Source: Rugosimonospora africana (GTDB lineage Bacteria; Actinomycetota; Actinomycetes; Mycobacteriales; Micromonosporaceae). Taken from it: 59,480 nucleotides of DNA. Under the pieces are notes generated by a model that did no database searches, had not been told where the DNA came from, and saw nothing but the letters and a program-made list of their open reading frames with translations. Numbering within the stretch: the stretch's first letter is position 1; each line of letters starts with the position of its first letter. The stretch is taken from positions 1 to 59,480 of the forward strand of contig NZ_BONZ01000101.1 of NCBI RefSeq assembly GCF_016862975.1, given 5' to 3'. This document shows positions 44,334 to 52,186 of the stretch, piece after piece. Both the position numbers and the translations under genes were made by a program.

Positions 44334-45464
44334 ATGGCGACCGAGAAGGACCTGGCCAGGTCGGTGGAGGAGGAGGAGGAGGCGGCACCGCCCGAGCCGG
44401 TGAGCCCCCGTACCGTCTTCCGCTGGGCGGTGGCCGCCAGTCTCGGGGTGGTGGCGGTCTACCTCGCGTACCGCGTGGTGAACGCCGTCCGCGACGTCTT
44501 GGTCGAGATCCTCATCGCCGCGTTCATCGCGATCAGCCTCGACCCGCCGGTACGGTGGCTGATCCGGCACGGGATCAAGCGCTCCCGGGCGGTCGCCATC
44601 GTCCTGGTCCTCGTCCTGATCGTGGCGGCCGGGCTGCTGATGCTGTTCATCCCGCCGCTGATCCAGCAGGGCGGCAAGCTGACCAGTAGCTTCCCGGACT
44701 ACCTGAACCACCTGCGGTCCAGCTCACCCGGGCTGCGCAAACTGGAGAACCGGTTTCATCTCCAGGGCACGATCGACGACCTGACCCGGACGCTGCCCGC
44801 CCGGCTCGGCCGCCAGGCGCTCGGCTTCACCCAGAAGTTCCTCGGCGCGGTGGTCTCCGCGCTGCTGATCCTGGTGCTGACCATCTACTTCATGGCGGAC
44901 CTGCCGAGGCTGCGCCGGAGCCTGGTGCGGCTGTTCTCCCGCCGGTACCGGCGGCCGGTCAACGACGCGGTGAACGTGGTCATCGACAAGGTCGGCTCGT
45001 ACATGATCGGAAATCTGATCATTTCCGGGATCGCCGGCGTTACGTCTCTGGCCGCTCTGGAGGCCCTGCGGATTCCGTTCGCGCTGCCACTGGCCGTGTT
45101 CGTCGCGGTCACCGACCTGATCCCGCTCATCGGCGCCGCGCTCGGCGCGCTCGTCGCCGTGATCGTGGCGCTGGCCACCACCGACCTGTGGCCGCACGCG
45201 ATCCTGCTCGGCCTGTTCTTCCTGCTCTACCAGCAGCTGGAGAACTACCTGGTCGCTCCGAGAGTGCTGCGCAACACGGTGGCCATCCCGGCGCTCGCGG
45301 TGCTGCTCGCGGCCCTGCTCGGCGGCACCGTGCTCGGCCTGGTCGGCGCGCTGATCGCGATCCCGCTGGCCGCCGCCGTGAAGGTAATCATGACACCCGT
45401 GCTCCGCGCCCGCGATGCGGAGCAGGCCGGGGCTACGCTCGACGCCGATGGCCCACAACGATGA
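44334..45464 (+). CDS. AI-2E family transporter
   Basis: 376 residues. An acidic cytoplasmic head ([12 protein letters not shown]) precedes about eight membrane helices: two near 30-65, one about 83-105, a large helical soluble region 105-175, then helices about 178-195, 225-300 (several) and 310-355. [20 protein letters not shown] and [14 protein letters not shown] are family landmarks. Family members export autoinducer-2 or act as Na+/H+ antiporters, so the substrate is open. Its 3' end overlaps dgt by 17 bases. Confidence 0.9.
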   Translation: MATEKDLARSVEEEEEAAPPEPVSPRTVFRWAVAASLGVVAVYLAYRVVNAVRDVLVEILIAAFIAISLDPPVRWLIRHGIKRSRAVAIVLVLVLIVAAGLLMLFIPPLIQQGGKLTSSFPDYLNHLRSSSPGLRKLENRFHLQGTIDDLTRTLPARLGRQALGFTQKFLGAVVSALLILVLTIYFMADLPRLRRSLVRLFSRRYRRPVNDAVNVVIDKVGSYMIGNLIISGIAGVTSLAALEALRIPFALPLAVFVAVTDLIPLIGAALGALVAVIVALATTDLWPHAILLGLFFLLYQQLENYLVAPRVLRNTVAIPALAVLLAALLGGTVLGLVGALIAIPLAAAVKVIMTPVLRARDAEQAGATLDADGPQR

Positions 45465-46785
45465 CCTGGATCTGGCCGGACCCGCCAGCGGCACCGGCCT
45501 CGCCGGTCCGCCCGTCGCGCACGACCCGGACGCCGACGCCGCGTCCCGCTTCGAGCAGGAGCGCTGCGTCGAAGAGCCGCCCAAGGACACCCGTACGCTG
45601 CCGGTCGACGGCGAGCGCACCCAGTTCCAACGCGACCGGGCCCGGGTCCTGCACTCGGCCGCGTTCCGCCGGCTGGCCGCCAAGACCCAGGTGCACACGG
45701 CCGGCTCGGACGACTTCCTGCGCACCCGGCTGACCCACTCCCTGGAGGTCGCGCAGATCGGCCGGGAGATGGGTGCCCAGCTGGGCTGCGATCCCGACGT
45801 CGTGGACACCGCCGGGCTCGCTCACGACCTCGGGCATCCGCCGTTCGGACACAACGGGGAGGCCGCGCTCGACGAGATGGCCCGCGCGTGCGGCGGGTTC
45901 GAGGGCAACGCGCAGACCCTGCGGGTGCTCACCCGGCTCGAGGCCAAGGCCGTGGCGCCCGACGGCAGCTCCGCGGGCCTCAACCTCACCCGGGCCTCGC
46001 TCGACGCCTGCTGCAAGTACCCGTGGCCGCGGGCCGATGGCATGCGCAAGTTCGGGGTGTACGCCGACGACATGCCGGTCTTCCACTGGCTGCGCACCGG
46101 CGTGCCCGATCCGGGCCGGCGCTGCCTGGAGGCCCAGGTCATGGACTGGGCCGACGACGTGGCCTACTCCGTCCACGACGTCGAGGACGGCATCCACGGC
46201 GGGTACATCGCGCTGCGCAACCTTCGCGACGACAACGTCGAGCGGGCCGCGCTGTGTGCCGACGTGGCCGGTTCCTACTCGGCCGAGTCGCCGTCCGACC
46301 TGGTCGCCGTGCTCGACGAGCTGCTCTCCGACCCGGTGCTCGCCCCGCTCTACCAGTACGACGGCAGCCACCGCGCACTGGTCGCGCTCAAGCAGGTGAC
46401 CAGCGTGCTGACCGGCAGGTTCGTCGCCGCGGCGGTGGGCGCCACCCGTTCGGCCGCCGGACCCGGCCCGCTGCGCCGGTACGCCGCCGATCTGGTCGTA
46501 CCGCGATTCACCCGGGCAGAGTGTGCGTTGCTCAAGGGGCTCGCACTGCGGTACGTGATGCGCCGTCCGGGCGCCCGGCCGTGGTATGAGCAGCAGCGGG
46601 AGATCCTGACCGGGCTGGTGCACGCGCTGACCCTGCGCGCCCCGCACGGGCTCGACCCGGTGTTCGCTCCGCTCTGGCAGGCCGCTCCGGACGACGCGGC
46701 GAGGCTGCGGGTGATCATCGACCAGGTGGCGAGCCTGACAGACCCGGCCGCGATCTCCTGGCACCGCCGTCTGGTCGGGGGCTGA
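45448..46785 (+). CDS. dgt: Deoxyguanosinetriphosphate triphosphohydrolase
   Basis: 445 residues from ATG 45448, inside the end of the preceding gene; an earlier start at 45415 is possible. Hydrolyses dGTP to deoxyguanosine and triphosphate. HD-domain motifs: [15 protein letters not shown] (first His), [20 protein letters not shown] (HD pair and His), and [19 protein letters not shown] (final Asp). [23 protein letters not shown] near residue 52 is the family N-terminal block. In other genomes dgt is often followed by dnaG; here it is not. Confidence 0.93.
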   Translation: MAHNDDLDLAGPASGTGLAGPPVAHDPDADAASRFEQERCVEEPPKDTRTLPVDGERTQFQRDRARVLHSAAFRRLAAKTQVHTAGSDDFLRTRLTHSLEVAQIGREMGAQLGCDPDVVDTAGLAHDLGHPPFGHNGEAALDEMARACGGFEGNAQTLRVLTRLEAKAVAPDGSSAGLNLTRASLDACCKYPWPRADGMRKFGVYADDMPVFHWLRTGVPDPGRRCLEAQVMDWADDVAYSVHDVEDGIHGGYIALRNLRDDNVERAALCADVAGSYSAESPSDLVAVLDELLSDPVLAPLYQYDGSHRALVALKQVTSVLTGRFVAAAVGATRSAAGPGPLRRYAADLVVPRFTRAECALLKGLALRYVMRRPGARPWYEQQREILTGLVHALTLRAPHGLDPVFAPLWQAAPDDAARLRVIIDQVASLTDPAAISWHRRLVGG

Positions 46786-46881
46786 CCCGTCCGGCGAAGC
46801 CCGCAGGGGAGTGAACCGGATGCCGGAACCGGCGCGTGGGGTTAGGTTGACGTCGGTAGTTCTCTAGATGGAGGTGGCAGC

Positions 46882-48135
46882 GTGGACGAGCGGGTTTTCG
46901 TCATCGTCGGGGCCTCGCTGACCGGCGCGAAAGCAGCCGAAGGTCTGCGTGATGCCGGCTTCGAGGGGAAGATCATGCTGATCGGTGAGGAGATCGAGCG
47001 GCCGTACGAGCGGCCTCCGCTGTCCAAGGGCTACCTGCAGGGCAACGACCCGCGCGACGGCGCGTTCGTGCACCCCGAGCAGTGGTACGCCGAGCACGAC
47101 GTGACCCTGCGGCTGGGCACCCGGGTCACCGCCCTCGACCCCGCCGCGCACTCGCTGACGCTGGACGGCGTCGAGACGGTCGGGTACGACAAGCTCCTGC
47201 TGGCCACCGGATCGCGGGTACGCCAGCTGACCGTGCCCGGTGTCGAGCTGAACGGGGTGCGCTACCTGCGCACGATGCCGGAGTCCGACGGGCTCCGGGA
47301 GCGGCTGAGCCGGGGCGGCAACGTGGTGGTCATCGGGGCCGGCTGGATCGGGTTGGAGACCGCCGCCGCGGCCCGCGGGTACGGCGCCACGGTGACCGTG
47401 GTCGAGCTGGACACGCTGCCGCTGCGCCGCCCGCTCGGCGACGAGCTGGCCGCGTTCTTCGCCGAGCTGCACAAGGCGCACGGCGTCACGCTGCGCTTCG
47501 GCGCCGGGGTCCGGGAGTTCCGTGGCTCGGCCGGCACGCTCACCGCCGTGGTGCTGGAGGACGGCACCGAGCTGCCGGCCGACCTGGCCATCGTCGGCGT
47601 CGGCATCCAGCCGGCCACCGAGCTGGCGGAGACCTCCGGCCTGACCGTGGACAACGGGATCGTCACGGACGCCGCGCTGCGCACCTCCGACTCGGACGTG
47701 TACGCGGCCGGCGACGTCGCCAGCACGCACAACGCTCTGCTGGGCCGGCCGATCCGGGTGGAGCACTGGGCCAACGCGCTCAATGGCGGCGAAGCCGCGG
47801 GCCGGTCGATGGCCGGCGAGGACGTGACCTACGACCGGGTGCCGTACTTCTTCACCGACCAGTACGACCTGGGCATGGAGTACTCGGGCTATGTCGAGCC
47901 GGGCGGCTACGACCGGATCGTGTACCGCGGTGATCCGTCCTTTGTGGACGGCAAGGTGCCGGAGTTCATCGCGTTCTGGGTCAAGGACGACCGGGTACTG
48001 GCCGGGATGAACGTCAACGTCTGGGACGTGACCGACGACGTTCAGGCGCTGATCCGGGCCGGCTATTCGGGCGGAAAAGTGAACCTGGACAAGCTCGCCG
48101 ATCCGCAGGTGCCGCTGACCGAATTGATCATCTGA
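46882..48135 (+). CDS. Ferredoxin reductase-like FAD/NAD-dependent oxidoreductase
   Basis: 417 residues from GTG 46882 (GGAGGTGG upstream). FAD-binding start FVIVGASLTGAKAAEGLRDA, a variant of GxGxxG with Ser and Leu. NAD(P)-binding VVVIGAGWIGLETAAAARGY. FAD-contact VYAAGDVASTHNALL. A reductase C-terminal domain (about 320-405) resembles the oxygenase-coupled ferredoxin reductases (rhodocoxin/putidaredoxin reductase type). Passes electrons from NAD(P)H to a ferredoxin, but no ferredoxin, P450 or oxygenase gene is adjacent. Confidence 0.88.
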   Translation: MDERVFVIVGASLTGAKAAEGLRDAGFEGKIMLIGEEIERPYERPPLSKGYLQGNDPRDGAFVHPEQWYAEHDVTLRLGTRVTALDPAAHSLTLDGVETVGYDKLLLATGSRVRQLTVPGVELNGVRYLRTMPESDGLRERLSRGGNVVVIGAGWIGLETAAAARGYGATVTVVELDTLPLRRPLGDELAAFFAELHKAHGVTLRFGAGVREFRGSAGTLTAVVLEDGTELPADLAIVGVGIQPATELAETSGLTVDNGIVTDAALRTSDSDVYAAGDVASTHNALLGRPIRVEHWANALNGGEAAGRSMAGEDVTYDRVPYFFTDQYDLGMEYSGYVEPGGYDRIVYRGDPSFVDGKVPEFIAFWVKDDRVLAGMNVNVWDVTDDVQALIRAGYSGGKVNLDKLADPQVPLTELII

Positions 48136-48205
48136 ACGGGCGAATCCCGCGCGACCGTCCGGCCGATCACACCCGGGCCGAACGGCGTTAACCTGCGATT
48201 CTCAT

Positions 48206-48222
48206 CCCGCGATGATCGCGGG
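48206..48222. promoter_or_regulatory. 17-base palindrome upstream of secreted protein gene
   Basis: CCCGCGAT-G-ATCGCGGG, perfect around a central G, 22 bases before the start of paralogue B. Could be an operator or a 5'-UTR stem. Confidence 0.4.
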
Positions 48223-48244
48223 TCCACGGGGAATCGGGTGCGAG

Positions 48245-50137
48245 ATGCGAACGAGCCCATTCGTGCGCCGCCGTGCAGTTGCCATGATCGTCGCCGCGTT
48301 GGTCGCGGGGACGGTCGGAGCCTTCGCGGCGGCGCAGCCGGCAGCGGCCGGACACAACAACCAGTACGCGCAACAGACCTCGTTGCGGTACACCGACTCG
48401 CGTGACGTCCACGCCAGCAACACTCCGGACGGCGACATCCCGGTCGGTGCCTGGCGCGACGCGAACGGAACGCAGCACATCTCCAGGGTCTACGCGGCCT
48501 TCGACATCTCGTCGTTCGCCAGCAAGAAGCTCTACACGGCCACACTGTTCACGCGGGAGTCGCAGGCGACCGACTGCGCCGACCGGGCCATCCAGGTGTG
48601 GAAGACCGCGCCGGCCACGAACCCGACCTGGGTCAAGCCGCCGGCCGAACTGGCGCTGGCCGGCACCATCGGCACCACGACCGCCTGCCCCGCCAATCTG
48701 CAACTCGATCTGACTTCGCTGGTGCAGCAGGCACTCGCCGCCGGGCAATCCACCCTCAGCCTCGAACTGCGGGTACCCGCTCACGACGAAGGCAAGCTCG
48801 ACCTCGGTCGCTTCCTCAGCGGGTACTACGGCGTGACGCTGTCGGTGAACTACGACAGCCTGCCCGCCCAACCGACCAAGCTCTACAACGCCGGGCAGGC
48901 GTGCGTGGACCAGGCGCCCGGCCCGTACCTGGCCATGCGTCCCGCGTTCGCCGGCCCCGTGCTCTCGGCGCTGTTCCAGGACGCCGACTCCAACGACCGG
49001 CTCACCGCGTCGTTCGCCGTCTGGCCGGTGGACCACCCGGACCAGCGAACCGTGTTCAACGCCAACGCGGCGGTGAGCGGCCACTGGAGCAGCGCGCAGG
49101 TCCCGGCCGGGGCGCTCGCCGACAACACCGCCTACGCGTGGCAGGCGACCCTCAACGACGACAGCGAGACGTCGGCCCCGTCCACGACCTGTTACTTCAC
49201 GACCGACGCGACGGCGCCGGGCCAGCCGACGGTCAGCTCGTCGAACTACCCGGAGTCGACCTTCGTCGACGGCGGCACACCGGCACACTTCACCTTCGAC
49301 GCCAACGGCGCGCCGGACGTGGCCGGGTTCCAATACTCGTGGAACGACCTGAGCGTCAACTGCGGGTACACCACCAGCCCCGACGGCGAGCCACAGTGGA
49401 GGGACCCGTACACGCTGCCCGGGATGGTGCGCGCCGACGCCCTCGGCGGATCCGCGACGGTCGACCTCTCACCGCCCAACGCCGGGCCCAACAGGCTCTA
49501 CGTGCAGAGCGTCGACCGCGCCTGCAACGTCTCCGAAGAGTTCACCTACGAGGTGTACGTCAACGACACCTCGCCCACCATCACCGCGTCCGGTACGCCG
49601 GCGGTCGGTCAGCCGCTGACGCTCACCCTCACCCCGAACCCGGCGGTGACGCAGGTGCTCAACTACACGTACCAGGTGAACAACAGCGCCACGCAAACGG
49701 TCGCGGCGCAGCCGGACGGCTCGGCGACCATCACGGTCACTCCGCAGAACTATGGCCAGTTCACGGTTCAGGCGGCCAGCCACAGCGCCAACGGCTGGGT
49801 GAGCCCGCTGGCGAGGTACTCGACGTCCCTCACCAACGCGCCCACGGTGACCTCGGACATCTACCCGGACTACTTCGCCACCAATGAGAGCGGCGGTGGC
49901 GTCGGGGTCACCGGGCACTTCACGTTCGACTCGCCGCTGTCCGGCATCGCGGGCTACCAGTACTGGATCGACTGGAACGAGAGCTTCACGGTGCCCGTCG
50001 GACCGGACGGCACGGCAACGGTCTCGTATACGCCGGACTACGACGGTCTCCACGAACTGGACGTGTTCGCGGTCGACCAGAACGGCAGCGTGGTGTCCGA
50101 TCCGGGTACGTACTACTTCAACGTCAACTCCGACTGA
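48245..50137 (+). CDS. Secreted DNRLRE-like and Ig-like repeat protein (paralogue B)
   Basis: 630 residues from ATG 48245. Signal peptide about 1-35 (RTSPFVRRRAVAMIVAAL, QPAAAG). The DNRLRE-like domain (about 45-205) has RVYAAFDISSF, TDCADRAIQVWKTAPATNP and TLSLELRVPAHDEGKLDLG. Ig/FnIII-like domains with SSSNYPESTFVDG, DIYPDYFA and a final DPGTYYFNVNSD follow. It matches the protein at 19116-20948 in order and in many motifs, so they are clear paralogues. No catalytic motif or anchor seen. Followed by a UUCG-loop terminator. Confidence 0.78.
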   Translation: MRTSPFVRRRAVAMIVAALVAGTVGAFAAAQPAAAGHNNQYAQQTSLRYTDSRDVHASNTPDGDIPVGAWRDANGTQHISRVYAAFDISSFASKKLYTATLFTRESQATDCADRAIQVWKTAPATNPTWVKPPAELALAGTIGTTTACPANLQLDLTSLVQQALAAGQSTLSLELRVPAHDEGKLDLGRFLSGYYGVTLSVNYDSLPAQPTKLYNAGQACVDQAPGPYLAMRPAFAGPVLSALFQDADSNDRLTASFAVWPVDHPDQRTVFNANAAVSGHWSSAQVPAGALADNTAYAWQATLNDDSETSAPSTTCYFTTDATAPGQPTVSSSNYPESTFVDGGTPAHFTFDANGAPDVAGFQYSWNDLSVNCGYTTSPDGEPQWRDPYTLPGMVRADALGGSATVDLSPPNAGPNRLYVQSVDRACNVSEEFTYEVYVNDTSPTITASGTPAVGQPLTLTLTPNPAVTQVLNYTYQVNNSATQTVAAQPDGSATITVTPQNYGQFTVQAASHSANGWVSPLARYSTSLTNAPTVTSDIYPDYFATNESGGGVGVTGHFTFDSPLSGIAGYQYWIDWNESFTVPVGPDGTATVSYTPDYDGLHELDVFAVDQNGSVVSDPGTYYFNVNSD

Positions 50138-50154
50138 CGCGTCGGAGCTCACTC

Positions 50155-50186
50155 GGGCGGGTGCCGGCTTCGGCCGGTACCCGCCC
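50155..50186 (+). terminator. Hairpin terminator with TTCG tetraloop
   Basis: 14-bp stem (50155-50168 and 50173-50186, one G-U pair) closed by TTCG and followed by TTCTTCG, 17 bases after the stop. Confidence 0.85.
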
Positions 50187-50200
50187 TTCTTCGCGGCCGG

Positions 50201-50392
50201 TTACCAAGTCGCGTCGAACTCCGCGAGCGCGGTGGCATCGTCGCCGGTCAACGAGGCATGCCAGTCGGCGGCGGCAGCGAGCCGGCGGCGGTCGAGGGAT
50301 TCGCGGTTCGGGGTCGCTGTGCCAGGAGCCCGGCTTTCTCCGTCGGCAGCCGGTGCAGGTTCACAGCCGGAACGTCGCTGGTGGTTATGCAT
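50201..50392 (-). CDS. Possible 63-residue gene or gene remnant
   Basis: Open frame 16 bases downstream of the XRE gene on the same strand. The C-terminal half (SLDRRRLAAAADWHASLTGD) looks like real helical protein; the N-terminal half is low complexity. No clear ribosome-binding site. It could be the tail of a broken gene. Weak call. Confidence 0.3.
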   Translation of the reverse strand: MHNHQRRSGCEPAPAADGESRAPGTATPNRESLDRRRLAAAADWHASLTGDDATALAEFDATW

Positions 50393-50408
50393 ACGGCACC
50401 TGGGCTCG

Positions 50409-50720
50409 CTACGCGACCTTCAATTGCTCATCGCCAAAGTCTGCGATCAGTTTCAGCGTGCCGCCGAGCGCCGCGATGTACCGCGTCAGCACGTCCTGTG
50501 TCGATACGTCGCCCGCCTCGATCTGTGAGACGCGAGACATCGACACACCCATGCGGTCGGCGACCTGTTCCTGGATCAGGCCCCGGCCCTTGCGCATGTC
50601 GGCGAGCCGCCACCCACGCGCCTCGTCGAGCATGCGTCCGATCGCGGAGTCGAAGGCTTCCTTACCACCTGCGGTCTCGATCGCCTTGTCGAGGTTGTCG
50701 GTGTCTCGCCAGCGTTTCAT
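50409..50720 (-). CDS. XRE-family HTH protein, antitoxin-like (HigA type)
   Basis: 103 residues from ATG 50720; the frame is open to 50792 but that sequence holds the palindromes. A helical head (DNLDKAIETAGGKEAFDSAI) is followed by a Cro/C1 helix-turn-helix: LADMRKGRGLIQEQVADRMG, VSMSRVSQIEAGDVSTQDVL, and RYIAALGGTLKLIADFGDEQ. This layout is that of antitoxins paired with an upstream RelE/HigB toxin. No toxin gene precedes it. Likely binds the palindromes just upstream. Confidence 0.8.
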   Translation of the reverse strand: MKRWRDTDNLDKAIETAGGKEAFDSAIGRMLDEARGWRLADMRKGRGLIQEQVADRMGVSMSRVSQIEAGDVSTQDVLTRYIAALGGTLKLIADFGDEQLKVA

Positions 50721-50739
50721 GCGGTCACCGTACCCACGA

Positions 50740-50770
50740 GAGGGCGCCCTCGGGTTAAGAATATTCTGAA
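50740..50770. promoter_or_regulatory. Paired palindromes upstream of XRE gene
   Basis: GAGGGCGCCCTC (50740-50751, perfect 12-mer) followed by TTAAGAATATTCTGAA (50755-50770, perfect AGAATATTCT core), an AT-rich island in GC-rich DNA, 20-50 bases before the XRE start. Fits an autoregulatory operator/promoter. Confidence 0.5.
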
Positions 50771-50814
50771 CCTGACGGAGCGAGACGAACATGGGACCGC
50801 GGGGTGGGATGCGG

Positions 50815-51246
50815 TCAGGCGGCCCAGGGGAACGGGGCCAGGTCGGGAGTCGTCCAGGAGCGCCGGGCCGCGTCCGCCGCCAGCGTGCTCGACCGGTAGT
50901 GCCGGGCCAGCAGGCGCTTGTTCAGCAGCTCCGGACAGCGCCCGGCGAAGGCGTCGAAGTCTGTGTCCCCGGCGGCGACGTGGTGCGCGACCAGCTCCAC
51001 CCAGGCCCGCGACACCGTGTGGTGGTACTTCTGCGGCGCCCGCTCGTAGACCGTGACCTGGCGGATCCACCCGCAGACCTTCTCGGTCGCGTCCGGCATG
51101 CCATAGCGCCGCACGGCGAGGAATGCGAGGTGAATGTGTTGCCGGTGCCCGAACCGGCCGTCCGGGCCGGTGATGTCGCGCAGGATCGCGGTCAGCTCCG
51201 GGTCGACTCCACCGTGGGCCGGCGTCTGCGGGTGGTGAGCGGACAT
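50815..51246 (-). CDS. Conserved-looking small protein of unknown function (HxxH/YHxT)
   Basis: 143 residues. FGHRQHIHLAFLAVRRYGMP, KYHHTVSRAWVELVAHHVAA and PELLNKRLLARHYRSSTLAA form an all-helical pattern with several His residues (HRQHIH, YHHT, AHH). I know the general pattern from uncharacterised actinobacterial proteins but not a name. The ATG start overlaps the MarR stop by one base (TGATG), so it is translated with the regulator and is a candidate target or partner. Confidence 0.7.
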   Translation of the reverse strand: MSAHHPQTPAHGGVDPELTAILRDITGPDGRFGHRQHIHLAFLAVRRYGMPDATEKVCGWIRQVTVYERAPQKYHHTVSRAWVELVAHHVAAGDTDFDAFAGRCPELLNKRLLARHYRSSTLAADAARRSWTTPDLAPFPWAA

Positions 51247-51671
51247 CACCGGACCTCCTGAAGCGCGCTGACGACGGCGTGGTACCCGGCGAGCTGGTCG
51301 GCGGACAGTCCGGCCAGCGCGTCGTGTTCGAGCCCGGTGACCGCGTCGCGGACCCGGGCGGCCACCGCCTGGCCCGAGTCCGTCAGGCACAGCCGGAACG
51401 AGCGGCGGTCCGCCGGATCGAGCTGCCGGGTGAGGTGCCCACGCCGCTCCAGCCGGTCCAGCACGCCGGTGAGGGTGGTCGCCCGGGTGCCCGTGTCGGC
51501 GGCCAGCTCGCGCACGCTGCGCGCCCTGCCGTCGCTCAGGTTCGCCAGAGTGTTGATCTCCGATGGGGTGAGGTCGAGGTCGGCGAGCGCCGCGGCCAGC
51601 ACGTGCAGTGTGCGGTGGGTCGCCCGTTGAAGGGGGAGCAGCACCGAGGTTAGTCCGGACTTGGATATCAC
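51246..51671 (-). CDS. MarR-family regulator
   Basis: 141 residues. Winged helix: LTPSEINTLANLSDGRARSV, RELAADTGTRATTLTGVLDR (recognition helix) and LERRGHLTRQLDPADRRSFR (wing with the DxRS/R motif), flanked by dimerisation helices. Ligand unknown. Middle gene of a tight three-gene run: YjbR-like (9-base gap) - MarR - unknown (1-base overlap). Confidence 0.9.
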   Translation of the reverse strand: MISKSGLTSVLLPLQRATHRTLHVLAAALADLDLTPSEINTLANLSDGRARSVRELAADTGTRATTLTGVLDRLERRGHLTRQLDPADRRSFRLCLTDSGQAVAARVRDAVTGLEHDALAGLSADQLAGYHAVVSALQEVR

Positions 51672-51680
51672 GGAAATGAA

Positions 51681-52070
51681 CTATACGGTACCGGTGTACT
51701 CCGCCGCCAGGCGCTTCGGGGCGCGAGCCAGCCACGCCTCGACGATGAGCTCTTCCAGCTCCGGTACCGGGATCCGGTCCAGGCGCACGAGCACGGCCGG
51801 GTACCCGTTGAAGTGCGGCGTGGTGAAGTACACGGATTCGTCGTCGGCGATCAGCGCCTCCTTGGCACCCAGGTCGGGCACCCGGGCGGCCAGGACCGGC
51901 CCGGTCGGCGCGGAGGTGCCGAGCGCTTCGAGGTCTCCGCGCCGCAGCGGCCGCTCCCAGACGAATCCCTTGTCCTTGACCCGCCACTGGGCGGTTCCCT
52001 CACGCGATGCCTGTTCGGTCGTCTCCGGTAGCGCCAGCGCGATCTGGCGCACGTCGTCCCAGGTGGCCAT
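51681..52070 (-). CDS. MmcQ/YjbR family protein (second of two)
   Basis: 129 residues. DVRQIALALPETTEQASREG, WRVKDKGFVWERPLRR, DESVYFTTPHFNGYPAVLVR and LEELIVEAWLARAPKRLA follow the MmcQ/YjbR order. Paralogue of the protein at 18498-18890. First gene of the run with MarR and the unknown protein. Confidence 0.87.
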   Translation of the reverse strand: MATWDDVRQIALALPETTEQASREGTAQWRVKDKGFVWERPLRRGDLEALGTSAPTGPVLAARVPDLGAKEALIADDESVYFTTPHFNGYPAVLVRLDRIPVPELEELIVEAWLARAPKRLAAEYTGTV

Positions 52071-52131
52071 GCCCTCACTCTATGGCGGCCGGCCGGCGCC
52101 CAGGGTACGAGCGGAAATATGCCTCAAGCCG

Positions 52132-52164
52132 GCAGCCGCCGCGGCTGGTCGCCACGGCGGCTGC
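52132..52164 (-). terminator. Hairpin terminator after GH3 gene
   Basis: Perfect 10-bp inverted repeat (52132-52141 and 52155-52164), 13-base loop, 23 bases past the GH3 stop. Confidence 0.6.
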
Positions 52165-52186
52165 TCGTGCGGTGTCGTCTCGCGCG

